DNA of 64,000 nucleotides from Mesorhizobium carmichaelinearum (GTDB taxonomy: Bacteria; Pseudomonadota; Alphaproteobacteria; Rhizobiales; Rhizobiaceae). The DNA lies in NCBI RefSeq assembly GCF_900199455.1, contig NZ_FZQR01000005.1, positions 310,001 through 374,000 of the forward strand, in the 5' to 3' direction. Positions 24,281 through 32,142 of the stretch are shown here, one piece after another. Positions within the stretch are counted from its first letter, which is position 1, and each line of letters begins with the position of its first letter. Position numbers and translations under genes: made by a program. The notes beneath the pieces are model-generated. The model did not search any database. It was not told where the DNA came from and was given only the letters and a program-made list of their open reading frames with translations.

Positions 24281-24397
24281 CTACCAGCCCATCCATTCGC
24301 GCGTGCGCCAGGCGAGGCCGGCAAAGGGCGTCATCAGCGTGACAACGACAAACATCAGCATGAACGGGTGCCTGGTGGCGGAGGGTCTGGGTGCCAT
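24281..24397 (-). CDS. 38-residue single-helix membrane peptide
   Basis: ATG 24397 to TAG 24281-24283 encodes MAPRPSATRHPFMLMFVVVT followed by LMTPFAGLAWRTREWMGW. It has a basic N-terminus, one helix and Trp-rich end. An AAGGATG-like ribosome site is upstream. Size and topology fit a small membrane protein, but I know no family. Confidence 0.4.
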   Translation of the reverse strand: MAPRPSATRHPFMLMFVVVTLMTPFAGLAWRTREWMGW

Positions 24398-24565
24398 GTC
24401 GCGATCATCCTTGCTGGAGGCTCATCAGGGAATGCGTGGGAGAACGTCATCACGGCCACGTGGTTGCATCTGATGCAGGCTACGTTGCGGCTGGAACCGG
24501 ATGCCGGCAACGGCGTTTCCCGGATGTGACCGGTGAGGCTGCCACCTCCGCCGGCACCGTTTAAA

Positions 24566-24599
24566 GGCTCGCTCTACTCCCGGCAGAGCGGGCCTTTTT
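24566..24599 (+). terminator. Intrinsic terminator without an obvious upstream gene
   Basis: GGCTCGCTCT (24566-24575) pairs with AGAGCGGGCC (24585-24594), with one wobble, followed by TTTTT. A 42-codon GTG frame (24436-24564) ends just before it. Confidence 0.7.
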
Positions 24600-24681
24600 C
24601 GCGGTGCTGGACGACGCATTCGGGAACGACAGCGCGCGCTCCACGTTAGGTATCGCTAAGGCAATCGACGGATCGTGTTTT

Positions 24682-24711
24682 CCCGAAGAAGCGCCCAGGC
24701 GCGTCTTCGGG
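24682..24711. promoter_or_regulatory. 30-bp near-perfect palindrome
   Basis: CCCGAAGAAGCGCC and GGCGCGTCTTCGGG face each other around CA, with a single A/G mismatch. The tiny centre argues for a protein-binding dyad rather than an RNA hairpin. No T-tract follows. Confidence 0.45.
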
Positions 24712-24919
24712 CACAGATGTATTTAATATTAGCTCTAAGTGTCGAAATTCATCACGTATTTTTTAAGCATAGCTTGAGTGATACCCTTCTTGAGCGAATA
24801 TACAAAAATCGGAATTTGTCGGCGTGCCGAATTTATTCCGAAAATCGCGATGGAACTTCACGGCGCTGGCTGAGTTTTCCTCCTGGGTGGCAGTTTGATA
24901 CCCAATAATGGAGGTTACT

Positions 24920-25219
24920 ATGAAACATTATCTTTCGAGTGCGGCAGCTGCGATCGTTCTGATGGGCGGCATTGGTGCGGCCATGGCGGACACAATCGTC
25001 GTTCAGCCGGAGCAGGAGACGGTGGTTCGCGAATACGTCAAGAAGCAGCCGCTGGCGTCGGTCAATCTGCTCGGCCTCGAGCTCAAGCTCGGCTCGCCGG
25101 TGCCTGACAAGGTCGAACTGCGCGAAGTGCCCAACGTCAAGTACCGCGTCGCCGTGATCAACGACCAGACCGTCCTGGTCGACCCCGAGACCCGTCAGAT
25201 CGTCGAAGTGCTGCACTGA
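24920..25219 (+). CDS. DUF1236-like small periplasmic protein
   Basis: A 99-residue exported protein. The signal peptide is MKHYLSSAAAAIVLMGGIGA with cleavage after AMA. The mature region (VVREYVKKQPLASVNLLGLE, then VPDKVELREVPNVKYRVAVI and NDQTVLVDPETRQIVEVLH) is the DUF1236 pattern common in Rhizobiales. GGAGG at 24910-24914 is 5 nt before ATG 24920, which decides this start over the ATG at 24908. It is followed by a strong terminator at ~25262. Biochemical role unknown. Confidence 0.85.
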   Translation: MKHYLSSAAAAIVLMGGIGAAMADTIVVQPEQETVVREYVKKQPLASVNLLGLELKLGSPVPDKVELREVPNVKYRVAVINDQTVLVDPETRQIVEVLH

Positions 25220-25261
25220 TCCATGGTGTGGCAGTGAGTGTGACGCCAGTATGGCGTCGAG

Positions 25262-25292
25262 AAAAGCCCGCCACGGGTCGTGGCGGGCTTTC
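25262..25292. terminator. Intrinsic terminator between DUF1236 and yghU-like genes
   Basis: AAAGCCCGCCAC and GTGGCGGGCTTT form a 12-bp stem with a short GGGTC loop, with T-rich/A-rich flanks on both sides. It can serve the plus gene ending at 25219 and, with its A-rich start, the convergent minus gene. Confidence 0.85.
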
Positions 25293-25316
25293 TTGTGAGG
25301 TTGGCTTTGCCGCCTC

Positions 25317-26183
25317 TTATTCGGCGGCCAATTTGTCCTGCGTGCTCGTGTCGAAGTCGCTGGCGTCGTGGCGCTCGTGCAGCTGCATGGCCGGCTCGCC
25401 GAAGGCGCGGTTGACCATGCGGCCGCGCTTGACCGCGGGCCGCTCATCGATCGCCTTCGCCCAGCGCTGGACGTGCTTGTACTCCTGGACGGACAGGAAG
25501 TCGGCGGAATCATTGTACATGCGGCCGAGCGCCAGCCCGCCATACCAGGGCCACACCGCCATGTCGGCGATCGTGTAATCCTTGCCGCCGAGATATTCGC
25601 TCTCGGCCAGCCGGCGGTCGAGCACATCAAGCTGCCGCTTGGTTTCCATGGCGAAGCGGTCGATGGCGTATTCGAATTTCTGCGGCGCATAGGCATAGAA
25701 ATGGCCGAAGCCGCCCCCCAGATACGGCGCCGAGCCCATCTGCCAGAACAACCAGGACAGGACTTCCGCGCGCGCAGGCTGTTCGGTGGGCAGGAATTCG
25801 CCGAATTTTTCGGCGAGATAGACCAAGATCGAGCCGGATTCGAAGATGCGCACCGGCGTCGCACCGCTGCGGTCCATCAGAGCCGGGATCTTGGAGTTGG
25901 GATTAACCTCGACAAAGCCGCTGCCGAACTGGTCACCATCGTTGATCCTGATGAGCCAGGCGTCGTATTCGGCGCCCTTGTGGCCGCGCGCCAGAAGCTC
26001 CTCCAGCATCACCGTCACCTTGACGCCGTTTGGCGTCGCCAGCGAATAAAGCTGCAGCGGGTGTTTGCCGACGGGCAATTCCTTGTCATGCGTCGGCCCG
26101 GCGATCGGCCGGTTGATGCTGGCAAAGGTGCCGCCATTTGCCTTGTTCCAGGTCCATACTTTCGGCGGGGTGTAGTCTGTCAT
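25317..26183 (-). CDS. yghU: YghU-like glutathione transferase / disulfide-bond reductase
   Basis: A 288-residue GST-fold protein. The long N-terminal extension (PPKVWTWNKANGGTFASINR, then PIAGPTHDKELPVGKHPLQL) and the thioredoxin-like domain with NPNSKIPALMD, followed by ESGSILVYLAEKFGEFLP, are typical of YghU/YfcG-type enzymes that reduce disulfides with two bound glutathiones. The helical C-terminal domain holds MGSAPYLGGGFGHFYAYAP. Length agrees with the family (~288). It stands alone, convergent with the DUF1236 gene. Role in oxidative stress is inferred from family. Confidence 0.92.
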   Translation of the reverse strand: MTDYTPPKVWTWNKANGGTFASINRPIAGPTHDKELPVGKHPLQLYSLATPNGVKVTVMLEELLARGHKGAEYDAWLIRINDGDQFGSGFVEVNPNSKIPALMDRSGATPVRIFESGSILVYLAEKFGEFLPTEQPARAEVLSWLFWQMGSAPYLGGGFGHFYAYAPQKFEYAIDRFAMETKRQLDVLDRRLAESEYLGGKDYTIADMAVWPWYGGLALGRMYNDSADFLSVQEYKHVQRWAKAIDERPAVKRGRMVNRAFGEPAMQLHERHDASDFDTSTQDKLAAE

Positions 26184-26299
26184 GTCGGGCCTCGTGGGAA
26201 GGGAGGGGCGGGATTGAACGGAACCATCTACAGCTAGGGCTGCGGCGGCGGAAGTTCAACTTGCGTTGAACTATTGTTTTATGGGTGCGCTGGTGAGCG

Positions 26300-26445
26300 C
26301 GCTTCTTTCCTTCTCCCACAAGGGGAGAAGGAAGATCTGCCCTGCCGCGCCCCGGCCCTTCGCAAGCTCCGGGCGTTCGAAACTCGAAAGGCCAAGCAAT
26401 TGGCTTTTCGTGGCCTGCGGCCACCGTTTCTCACCCTTGCACCAT
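26300..26445. repeat. Dispersed repeat with AAGCCAAG-type hairpin module
   Basis: Contains TTCTCCCACAAGGGGAGAAG near 26312 and the hairpin CCAAGCAATTGGCTTTTCG near 26392, the same module as in the repeats at ~13.08 and ~13.88 kb. No gene is seen between 26184 and 26504 apart from this. Confidence 0.55.
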
Positions 26446-26504
26446 CCCCTCCAAGGCATACCTATAGGAGAAGCCGCCAAGCATTCGCATCGCAGGACAA
26501 AATC

Positions 26505-27410
26505 ATGGCCATCAATCCCAATCCGCGCTCCGTCGTCGCCGTACGCGCCACCGTTCCCGAGGATGCCTTCACCGCCGGCGCGCTGGGCACGCTCAGGGAA
26601 GGCAGCGGCGTCGTCATCCGCAATGACGGGCTGGTGCTGACCATTGGCTATCTCATCACCGAGGCCGAGGAGGTCTGGCTGACCGCGCATGACGGCCGCG
26701 TCATCCCAGCGCATGCGCTGGCCTATGACCAGGAATCGGGCTTCGGCCTGGTCCAGGCGCTGGCGCCGACCGGCTTGCCGGCCGTGGCGCTGGGCGATGC
26801 CGGCAAGGCCCGGATCGGCGACGCGGTGGTGCTTGCCGACGGCGTCGGCCGGGCGGTCGAGGCCAAGATCGTCACCAAGCAGGAATTCGCCGGCTATTGG
26901 GAGTATCTGCTCGACGAGGCGATCTTCATCGCGCCGGCGCATCCGTCCTGGGGGGGTGCGCCGCTGTTTAGCGCCGATGGCGCGCTGCTCGGCATCGGTT
27001 CGCTGCGCCTGCAGATGAGCCGCGCCGGCGAGGTCGCCGATATCAACATGGTGGTGCCGATCGATCTGTTGCCGCCGATCCTCGACGATCTCTTGACGCG
27101 TGGCCAGGTGGCCAAGCCGCCACGTCCGTGGCTCGGCGCGCTCTCGGCCGAAAGCGACGGCAAGGTGGTGGTGATGAGCGTCACCGAGGGCGGTCCGGCG
27201 GCAAAAGCCGGCCTGCGCCAGGGCGACGTCATCTCAGAGGTCCGCGACGGCGCGGTCGACGGGCTCGCCGATTTCTATCGCAAGCTGTGGGACAGCGGCT
27301 CGGCCGGCGCCGAGATCCCGATGCGGGTGGTGCGCGACGGCCGCGAGACCTGGCTGCGCGTCAAATCCGCCGACCGCGGCAGTTTCTTGAAGAAGCCGCA
27401 GCTGCAGTAG
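26505..27410 (+). CDS. Degenerate HtrA-like protease homologue with PDZ domain
   Basis: A 301-residue protein with a trypsin-like fold (residues ~10-190) and a C-terminal PDZ domain (~200-290, RPWLGALSAE to GGPAAKAGLRQGDVISEV). The catalytic positions are all replaced by alignment with HtrA: the His site reads LTIGYLI instead of TNxHV, the Asp site reads ESGFGLV, and the Ser loop reads PSWGGAPLF instead of GNSGGPLF. It therefore should not cleave peptide bonds and may act as a scaffold or sensor. There is no signal peptide from ATG 26505, so it may be cytoplasmic. Confidence 0.8.
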   Translation: MAINPNPRSVVAVRATVPEDAFTAGALGTLREGSGVVIRNDGLVLTIGYLITEAEEVWLTAHDGRVIPAHALAYDQESGFGLVQALAPTGLPAVALGDAGKARIGDAVVLADGVGRAVEAKIVTKQEFAGYWEYLLDEAIFIAPAHPSWGGAPLFSADGALLGIGSLRLQMSRAGEVADINMVVPIDLLPPILDDLLTRGQVAKPPRPWLGALSAESDGKVVVMSVTEGGPAAKAGLRQGDVISEVRDGAVDGLADFYRKLWDSGSAGAEIPMRVVRDGRETWLRVKSADRGSFLKKPQLQ

Positions 27411-27430
27411 ACCGGACGAATTCGCTGGCG

Positions 27431-28420
27431 ATGCATCCAAGACTGCTCAAAACCTTTCTCGCGGTGGCGCGCAGCCGCAATATCACGCGTGCCGCGGAGG
27501 TGGTTCACCTCGCGCAATCGAGTGTCAGCGACCAGATCCAGGCGCTGGAGGCTGAGCTTGGTGCTGCCCTATTCACACGCTCGAAGTCCGGCCTGGAGCT
27601 GACGCCGGCGGGGCTGGCGCTGAAGCCGATCGCCGAAGAGTTGCTGCGGCTCGATGGCGAGGGACGTGCGGCCGTGCTGGCGGCGGTGGGACAAACAAGC
27701 GGAACGCTGACCATCGGCGCGCTGGAGACGATCGCCTCGGCCCGGCTGGCACCCTGGCTGCCGGGATTCCAGATCCGGCATCCTGATATCACCGTGCGAA
27801 TGAAGGTGAGCGACAGCGGCACGCTGCGGCGCCTGCTGGAGGACGGCGATATCGATGTCGCCTTCTGCTTCGAGCGTCGCGATGCTGAGAAGGGCGCGAC
27901 CGATGACCGCCTGGCCAGGCGCACGATAGGGGCCGAACCGCTGGTGCTGGTCGCGGCGCCGGGGCAAGGCAGCGCGCCGCTCGACCTGACAGGACTTGCC
28001 GCGCTGCGCTTTGTGGTGACGGAGCCTGGATGCATCTACCGGCACATGTTCGACACTGCTTTTGACGAGGCGGGCATGGCGGCGCCAAGACTTGCCGCCG
28101 AAGTCGGCAGCATCGGCGCCATTGCCCGGCTGGTGGCGGCGGGTGCCGGGCTCGGCCTCGTTCCACGCCTTGCCGTCAGCGACGCGCTGGCGCGTGGCGA
28201 GCTCATGGAATTGCCGTGGCCCGGTCGAATGCGGCCGGCACCGCTGACGATGGTCTGGCGGCGCCGGCGCATCCAGCCGCCGGCGCTCCGGCGATTGCTC
28301 GCCGCCGCGCGCGACACGCTGGCGCCGGAACGCCTGGAGGCGGGCTCAGGTCTTGATTCGGCTGACGGCTCCAAGGCCTTGTTTCCAAACAATTCCCTGG
28401 AAAAGAACGTCGCCGGCTAA
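27431..28420 (+). CDS. LysR-family transcriptional regulator
   Basis: A 329-residue LysR protein. The N-terminal winged HTH is MHPRLLKTFLAVARSRNITR to QSSVSDQIQALEAELG (residues 1-60) and the effector domain follows from ~90 (GTLTIGALETIASARLAPWL). The frame upstream overlaps the PDZ gene, so ATG 27431 at the HTH start is used. It converges on an SDR gene on the minus strand with a 4-nt overlap of the two 3' ends. The effector is unknown. A basic Arg-rich tail follows the effector domain. Confidence 0.9.
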   Translation: MHPRLLKTFLAVARSRNITRAAEVVHLAQSSVSDQIQALEAELGAALFTRSKSGLELTPAGLALKPIAEELLRLDGEGRAAVLAAVGQTSGTLTIGALETIASARLAPWLPGFQIRHPDITVRMKVSDSGTLRRLLEDGDIDVAFCFERRDAEKGATDDRLARRTIGAEPLVLVAAPGQGSAPLDLTGLAALRFVVTEPGCIYRHMFDTAFDEAGMAAPRLAAEVGSIGAIARLVAAGAGLGLVPRLAVSDALARGELMELPWPGRMRPAPLTMVWRRRRIQPPALRRLLAAARDTLAPERLEAGSGLDSADGSKALFPNNSLEKNVAG

Positions 28421-29145
28421 ACCAGCCGGTGTCCACCTTCCACATGCAGCGTCGTGCCGGTCGTAAAACCATTGCCGATCAGGAAGAAGAGAGCGTCGGC
28501 GATGTCTGCGGGCTGGCCGACCCTGCCGACCGGCAACCGCTCGGCCATCGCGGCCAGCATCTCGGCCTTGCGGTCACCGGCAACCTGCGCCCAGATCGTG
28601 GTGTCGACCCAGCCGGGCGAGACGGCGTTGACGCGGATCGGCGCGAGTTCGACGGCAAGCGCCCGCGCCAGCCCTTCGAGCGCGGCATTGACCGCGGCGA
28701 CGACCGAGCCGCGCGCGGCCGGCCGGTAGGCGGCGATGCCGGAGACGAAGCTCATCGAGCCTGAAGGTGTAAGCCGTGGCGCGCCGTGCTTGGCGAGCAG
28801 CAGCGGGCCGAAGAGCTTGCTGTCGACCATGCGCTGCGCCGCCTTGAGGTCAAGCTCCGGCAACAGCCTGTAGGCGCCTTCTATGTCGGCCGCCGTGCTG
28901 ACGATGTGGTTGAGCCCACCGATGTGTGCGAACAGGTCCGCGACCTGGTCTTCCCGAGCGATGTCGACGACGGCGACCTCCAGGCCGGCGGGATTGCCGA
29001 GCGCCTCGCGCGCCTGTTGTAGCCGCTGCTCGCCGCGCCCGGCGATGACGATTTCGGCACCCGCCTCGACGCAGCGCCTGGCCAGCGCTAGGCCCATGCC
29101 GGAGCCGCCGCCGACGATCAGGATTTTCTGGTTTGAAAGGTTCAT
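28417..29145 (-). CDS. Atypical SDR-family oxidoreductase-like protein
   Basis: A 242-residue Rossmann protein with the cofactor loop GGGSGMGLALARR near the start and the SDR ends NAVSPGWVDT and LHVEGGHRLV. The catalytic YxxxK is missing: after the Ser-containing strand (SMSFVSGIAAYRPAARGS) the aligned site reads VVAAVNAALEG, with Val and Asn at the Tyr and Lys positions. Activity as a classical dehydrogenase is therefore doubtful. It follows the MarR gene on the same strand after 127 nt and may be regulated with it. Confidence 0.82.
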   Translation of the reverse strand: MNLSNQKILIVGGGSGMGLALARRCVEAGAEIVIAGRGEQRLQQAREALGNPAGLEVAVVDIAREDQVADLFAHIGGLNHIVSTAADIEGAYRLLPELDLKAAQRMVDSKLFGPLLLAKHGAPRLTPSGSMSFVSGIAAYRPAARGSVVAAVNAALEGLARALAVELAPIRVNAVSPGWVDTTIWAQVAGDRKAEMLAAMAERLPVGRVGQPADIADALFFLIGNGFTTGTTLHVEGGHRLV

Positions 29146-29272
29146 ATCGCTCTGCCTTTGCTGGATTGGACAAGGGCAGGGGATTGGCAGGTCGGCGTGC
29201 CCGGAGGAAACGGAAGAAACCGATGGTGCTATCGGAGATGCCGATGGTGTGCGCGCATAAGCGCCGTTTCGT

Positions 29273-29728
29273 TCAGCGCACCAGCGGGCTGTCCCAGACG
29301 ACGAACAGCAACGCTTTCAGCTGGTCGAAGCGCTCCGGCCCGAGCTCGCTGCGCCACTCCTCCTCGATGTCGCGCAATATGTCGACCATCTTCCAGAAGG
29401 CGGCGTGGCCGCGTTCGGTGGAGTGCACCACACGCGCGCTGCCTTCGCCGTCGGAGCGGACGATATAGCCATAGCCTTCGAGGCTGCTGAGCAACTGGTT
29501 GATCGCCTGTTTGCTCATGCCGGCACGCTCGGCGATGGTGCCGGGGCGCGCGCCGTCCGGGCCGGGAAACTGCAGCACGGCCATGTGCGGCAGGCGCAAT
29601 TCGTCGAAACCGGCGGCGTTGAGCTCCTTGATCAGCCGGCGCTGGATGGCCTGCGCCGGCACGCGCAGCAGGGCGCCGATCAAAAGATCCTCGGTCTTGG
29701 TCTGGAGAACTTCGGTGGAGGTGGCCAT
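29273..29728 (-). CDS. MarR-family transcriptional regulator
   Basis: A 151-residue winged-helix regulator. The recognition region is PGTIAERAGMSKQAINQLLS followed by LEGYGYIVRSDGEGSARVVH, the MarR wing. It is divergent from a cupin gene across 65 nt that hold a 41-bp palindrome, so it probably represses both itself and the cupin gene. The ligand is not deducible. Start is ATG 29728. Confidence 0.9.
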   Translation of the reverse strand: MATSTEVLQTKTEDLLIGALLRVPAQAIQRRLIKELNAAGFDELRLPHMAVLQFPGPDGARPGTIAERAGMSKQAINQLLSSLEGYGYIVRSDGEGSARVVHSTERGHAAFWKMVDILRDIEEEWRSELGPERFDQLKALLFVVWDSPLVR

Positions 29729-29737
29729 TGACGATCC

Positions 29738-29778
29738 GGTAAATTGAGTTTACTGATAGCTAGTAAATGTAATTTACC
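29738..29778. promoter_or_regulatory. 41-bp palindromic operator between MarR and cupin genes
   Basis: GGTAAATT...TTTACT at the left and AGTAAA...AATTTACC at the right form a long dyad centred near 29758, between divergent starts at 29728 and 29794. The nested GGTAAATT / AATTTACC arms are typical of MarR sites. Confidence 0.75.
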
Positions 29779-29793
29779 GGAGGGGTTTGCGCA

Positions 29794-30267
29794 ATGTCAG
29801 CCATGGATCTTCAGGTCAACCCAGCCAATGAGACCATCGGCACCAAGGGGCTGTCGGTCCGCTTCCTGGTATCGGGCGAAAATTCGAACGGCAGCGTCGC
29901 CGCTTTCGAACTGATGGTGCCGGGCGCCCAGCGCCTGCCCGCGCCGGCGCACAGCCATGATCATTACGAGGAAACGATCTACGGCATCGATGGGGTTTTG
30001 ACCTGGACCGTGGACGGCAAGCCGATCGAGATTGGGCCGGGGGAGGCGCTGTGCATCCCGCGCGGTGCCGTCCACCGCTTCGACAACAATGGCACCAGGG
30101 ATGCCAAGGCGCTGTGCGTCATCACGCCGGCGGCGATCGGTCCGGACTATTTTCGTGAGGCATTCGGCTTGCTCAACGCCGCTGCCGGCGGGCCGCCGGA
30201 CAAGGCCAAGATGATGGAGATCATGCGCCGCCACGGGCTGACGCCGGCAATGCCACCACCCGCCTGA
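29794..30267 (+). CDS. Cupin-domain protein
   Basis: A 157-residue single cupin. The metal-binding motif 1 is PAHSHDHYEETIYGIDGVL (two His and a Glu) and motif 2 is PRGAVHRFDN (third His). Proteins of this type are mono- or dioxygenases, isomerases or ligand binders. GGAGG before the ATG and a nearby second ATG (29803) leave the exact start open by three codons. It is divergent from the MarR gene and probably under its control. Substrate unknown. Confidence 0.87.
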   Translation: MSAMDLQVNPANETIGTKGLSVRFLVSGENSNGSVAAFELMVPGAQRLPAPAHSHDHYEETIYGIDGVLTWTVDGKPIEIGPGEALCIPRGAVHRFDNNGTRDAKALCVITPAAIGPDYFREAFGLLNAAAGGPPDKAKMMEIMRRHGLTPAMPPPA

Positions 30268-30295
30268 AGACCGCCAGAGGGGCAGGGCGCGCGCC

Positions 30296-30907
30296 TCATT
30301 CCTGGCAAGCGGTGAAGGCGTCGCCCGAGTTCCAGTCCCGGAATGCGATGGTGTGGCCTTCAGCCGACACGGTCTTGTGCTTGGTGCTGCCGTCCGGCTG
30401 CTGCTTCGAGCTGGTGCCCTTGCCGGTCAGCACATTGTAGTCACAGGCGCTGGCGGCATTCTCCTGCAGATAATCATCGGAATCGTAGGCGAAGCCGGCA
30501 ACGATGAAGGCGCCGTTGCGGTAGGCGATGGTCAGCGTCTGGTTGGTGCGCTCGCTGCCGATCTCCGGCGCCGGCAGATAGAATTTGATCGAGCCGTTGG
30601 GCAGCATCGTCAGCTCCGGCTCGGCGTCGGAGTTCTCGTAGCCCGGCCGGTCGTAGCCGTTCCAATCGCCACCGATCTGCTCGCGCACGATTTCGACGGG
30701 CTTGAGGTAATTGTGTTCCTTGTCCCTGAGGAAGAAATGGATGTCCATCGGATCGGTCGGCCCGGTCTCGACCACCATGGCAAGGTCGGGAGCACTGTCG
30801 CCATTGAAGTCGCCGGTCAGCGCGGTGATGATCTTGCGGGTTTCGACCGGTTCGGCGAGGGCGGTTGTGGGGAGCGCGAGGGCAAAGGCGAGGAGCAGAG
30901 ACTTCAT
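30296..30907 (-). CDS. Secreted protein of unknown function
   Basis: A 203-residue exported protein. The signal peptide is MKSLLLAFALALPTTALA with cleavage before EPVETR. The mature part has TGDFNGDSAPDLAMVVETG, resembling an FG-GAP/calcium-loop strand (DFNGDxxxDL), then beta-rich sequence and two cysteines (ASACDYN and FTACQE) that may pair. GGGGA lies 7 nt before ATG 30907. It stands between the cupin and a broken VOC gene. I know no specific function. Confidence 0.8.
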   Translation of the reverse strand: MKSLLLAFALALPTTALAEPVETRKIITALTGDFNGDSAPDLAMVVETGPTDPMDIHFFLRDKEHNYLKPVEIVREQIGGDWNGYDRPGYENSDAEPELTMLPNGSIKFYLPAPEIGSERTNQTLTIAYRNGAFIVAGFAYDSDDYLQENAASACDYNVLTGKGTSSKQQPDGSTKHKTVSAEGHTIAFRDWNSGDAFTACQE

Positions 30908-31001
30908 AGCGTGTTCCCCGAGTGCGGCACTCGCTGTGGTACAGCAGAGCGCGGGGAGGCGCCAGCGCTTCTCCTTCCCGCCGCAGGGAGAGAAGGGAGC
31001 G

Positions 31002-31346
31002 TTAGTCGCGCTCAGCACTCGCAAACACCACCAGGTTCCCGTCGGGATCGCGCATGCGCATGATCCAGAAATGGTCGGCTTCTTCGATCGGGCCGGGTTG
31101 AAGGCCGGCATTCACCAACCTCTGCCTTTCGGGCGCCAGCGGCAGCACGCCGAGCGTCAGGGTCGAAGTGCCGGCCTTGTCCTTGTCCTCGAAGAGCTGC
31201 ACCTCGGCGCTGTCGGTGAACTGCCACTCGGCCAGCCCCGGCATGGGCCGGCGCAGCGGCGGCTTACCGAAGAGCTTTTAGTACCAGTCGATGCTGGCCT
31301 CGAGGTTGGAGCAACTGACATGGGCGAAAATGGTCTCTATTGCCAT
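31002..31346 (-). pseudogene. VOC/glyoxalase-superfamily gene interrupted by a stop codon
   Basis: From ATG 31346 the sequence reads MAIETIFAHVSCSNLEASID WY, then TAA (31278-31280), then KLFGKPPLRRPMPGLAEWQF and onward to FWIMRMRDPDGNLVVFASAERD in the same frame. The parts join into a full ~114-residue VOC fold, so a single nonsense change broke the gene. Restart at a later Met (31244) would lose the first beta strands. A sequencing error is the alternative. Confidence 0.8.
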
Positions 31347-31542
31347 CGGGACCCTCCATCGGGCTGTTGCACTCTTGCGGCAACGCGGCGATGGATAGTG
31401 TGTTCCGTTGCTTCGCGGCAGCGTGTTCCGCTGCTGACGAAAACTGACAGTGGACCATGCCATGATGCCGGGAATCGCGGGATGACGGAGGCAAGATGAC
31501 ACTGACGCCAGCGACAACAATACAGAACCGCCAGGCCCGCTG

Positions 31543-32142
31543 ATGGCGCCGGTCAAGGTCGATCCCGACAAGGTTCGGGAATTCCCCGACCCGGTGAGTT
31601 TTTATGCCTGGCTCGGCCAGCACCACGCCACGGAAACCGAGGTGTGGATCAAGGTGCACAAGGTCGGGTCGGGGCTGAAGTCGATCACGCCGAAGGAGGC
31701 CATCGACGTCGTGCTGTGTTTCGGCTGGATCGACGCGGTGCGCAAGGGGCTGGACGAGACCAGTTTTCTCCAGCGCTACACGCCGCGCGGCAAGAAGAGC
31801 ATCTGGAGCAAGATCAACATCGACAATGTCGCGCGGCTGGTGGAGGAGGGCCGCATGACCGGGCATGGGCTGAAGCAGGTCGAAGCCGCCAAGGCCGACG
31901 GGCGCTGGGCGCGCGCCTATGGCAGCGGTAAGGAGATGAAAATCCCCGACGATCTGCAGGCAGCCATCGATGCCGAACCGGCGGCCAAGGCGATGCTGGA
32001 AAAGCTCAGCGCGCAAAACCGCTTCTCGCTCGCCTTCCGCACCCACAACATGAAGACCGAGGCCGGCCGCAAGAAGAAGATCGAGACTTTTGTCGCGATG
32101 CTGAAACGCGGCGAGACGATCTATCCGCAGGGTAAGAAGTAG
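31543..32142 (+). CDS. YdeI/OmpD-associated family protein
   Basis: A 199-residue protein with the YdeI pattern: EFPDPVSFYAWLGQHHATET near the N-terminus, EAIDVVLCFGWIDAVRKGLD in the middle, and a basic end (EAGRKKKIETFVAMLKRGET). Proteins of this family are cytosolic and linked by name to stress or polymyxin response in enterics, but the biochemistry is unknown. Its 3' end overlaps that of the convergent LysR gene by 22 nt. No upstream Shine-Dalgarno is striking. Confidence 0.85.
   Translation: MAPVKVDPDKVREFPDPVSFYAWLGQHHATETEVWIKVHKVGSGLKSITPKEAIDVVLCFGWIDAVRKGLDETSFLQRYTPRGKKSIWSKINIDNVARLVEEGRMTGHGLKQVEAAKADGRWARAYGSGKEMKIPDDLQAAIDAEPAAKAMLEKLSAQNRFSLAFRTHNMKTEAGRKKKIETFVAMLKRGETIYPQGKK

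Larger units (their letters stand above)
24398..24919. other. Long gene-poor segment before the DUF1236 gene
   Basis: This 522-nt stretch contains an intrinsic terminator at 24566-24599 and a 30-bp near-palindrome at 24682-24711. From ~24720 to 24850 it is distinctly AT-rich, in the position of a promoter for the gene at 24920. Open frames here have poor codon use and are probably not genes. Confidence 0.5.

Noticed and set aside
24675..24908. 77-codon frame before the DUF1236 gene
   Set aside because: It lies in AT-rich promoter-like DNA, has poor codon use and no ribosome site, and overlaps a palindrome.
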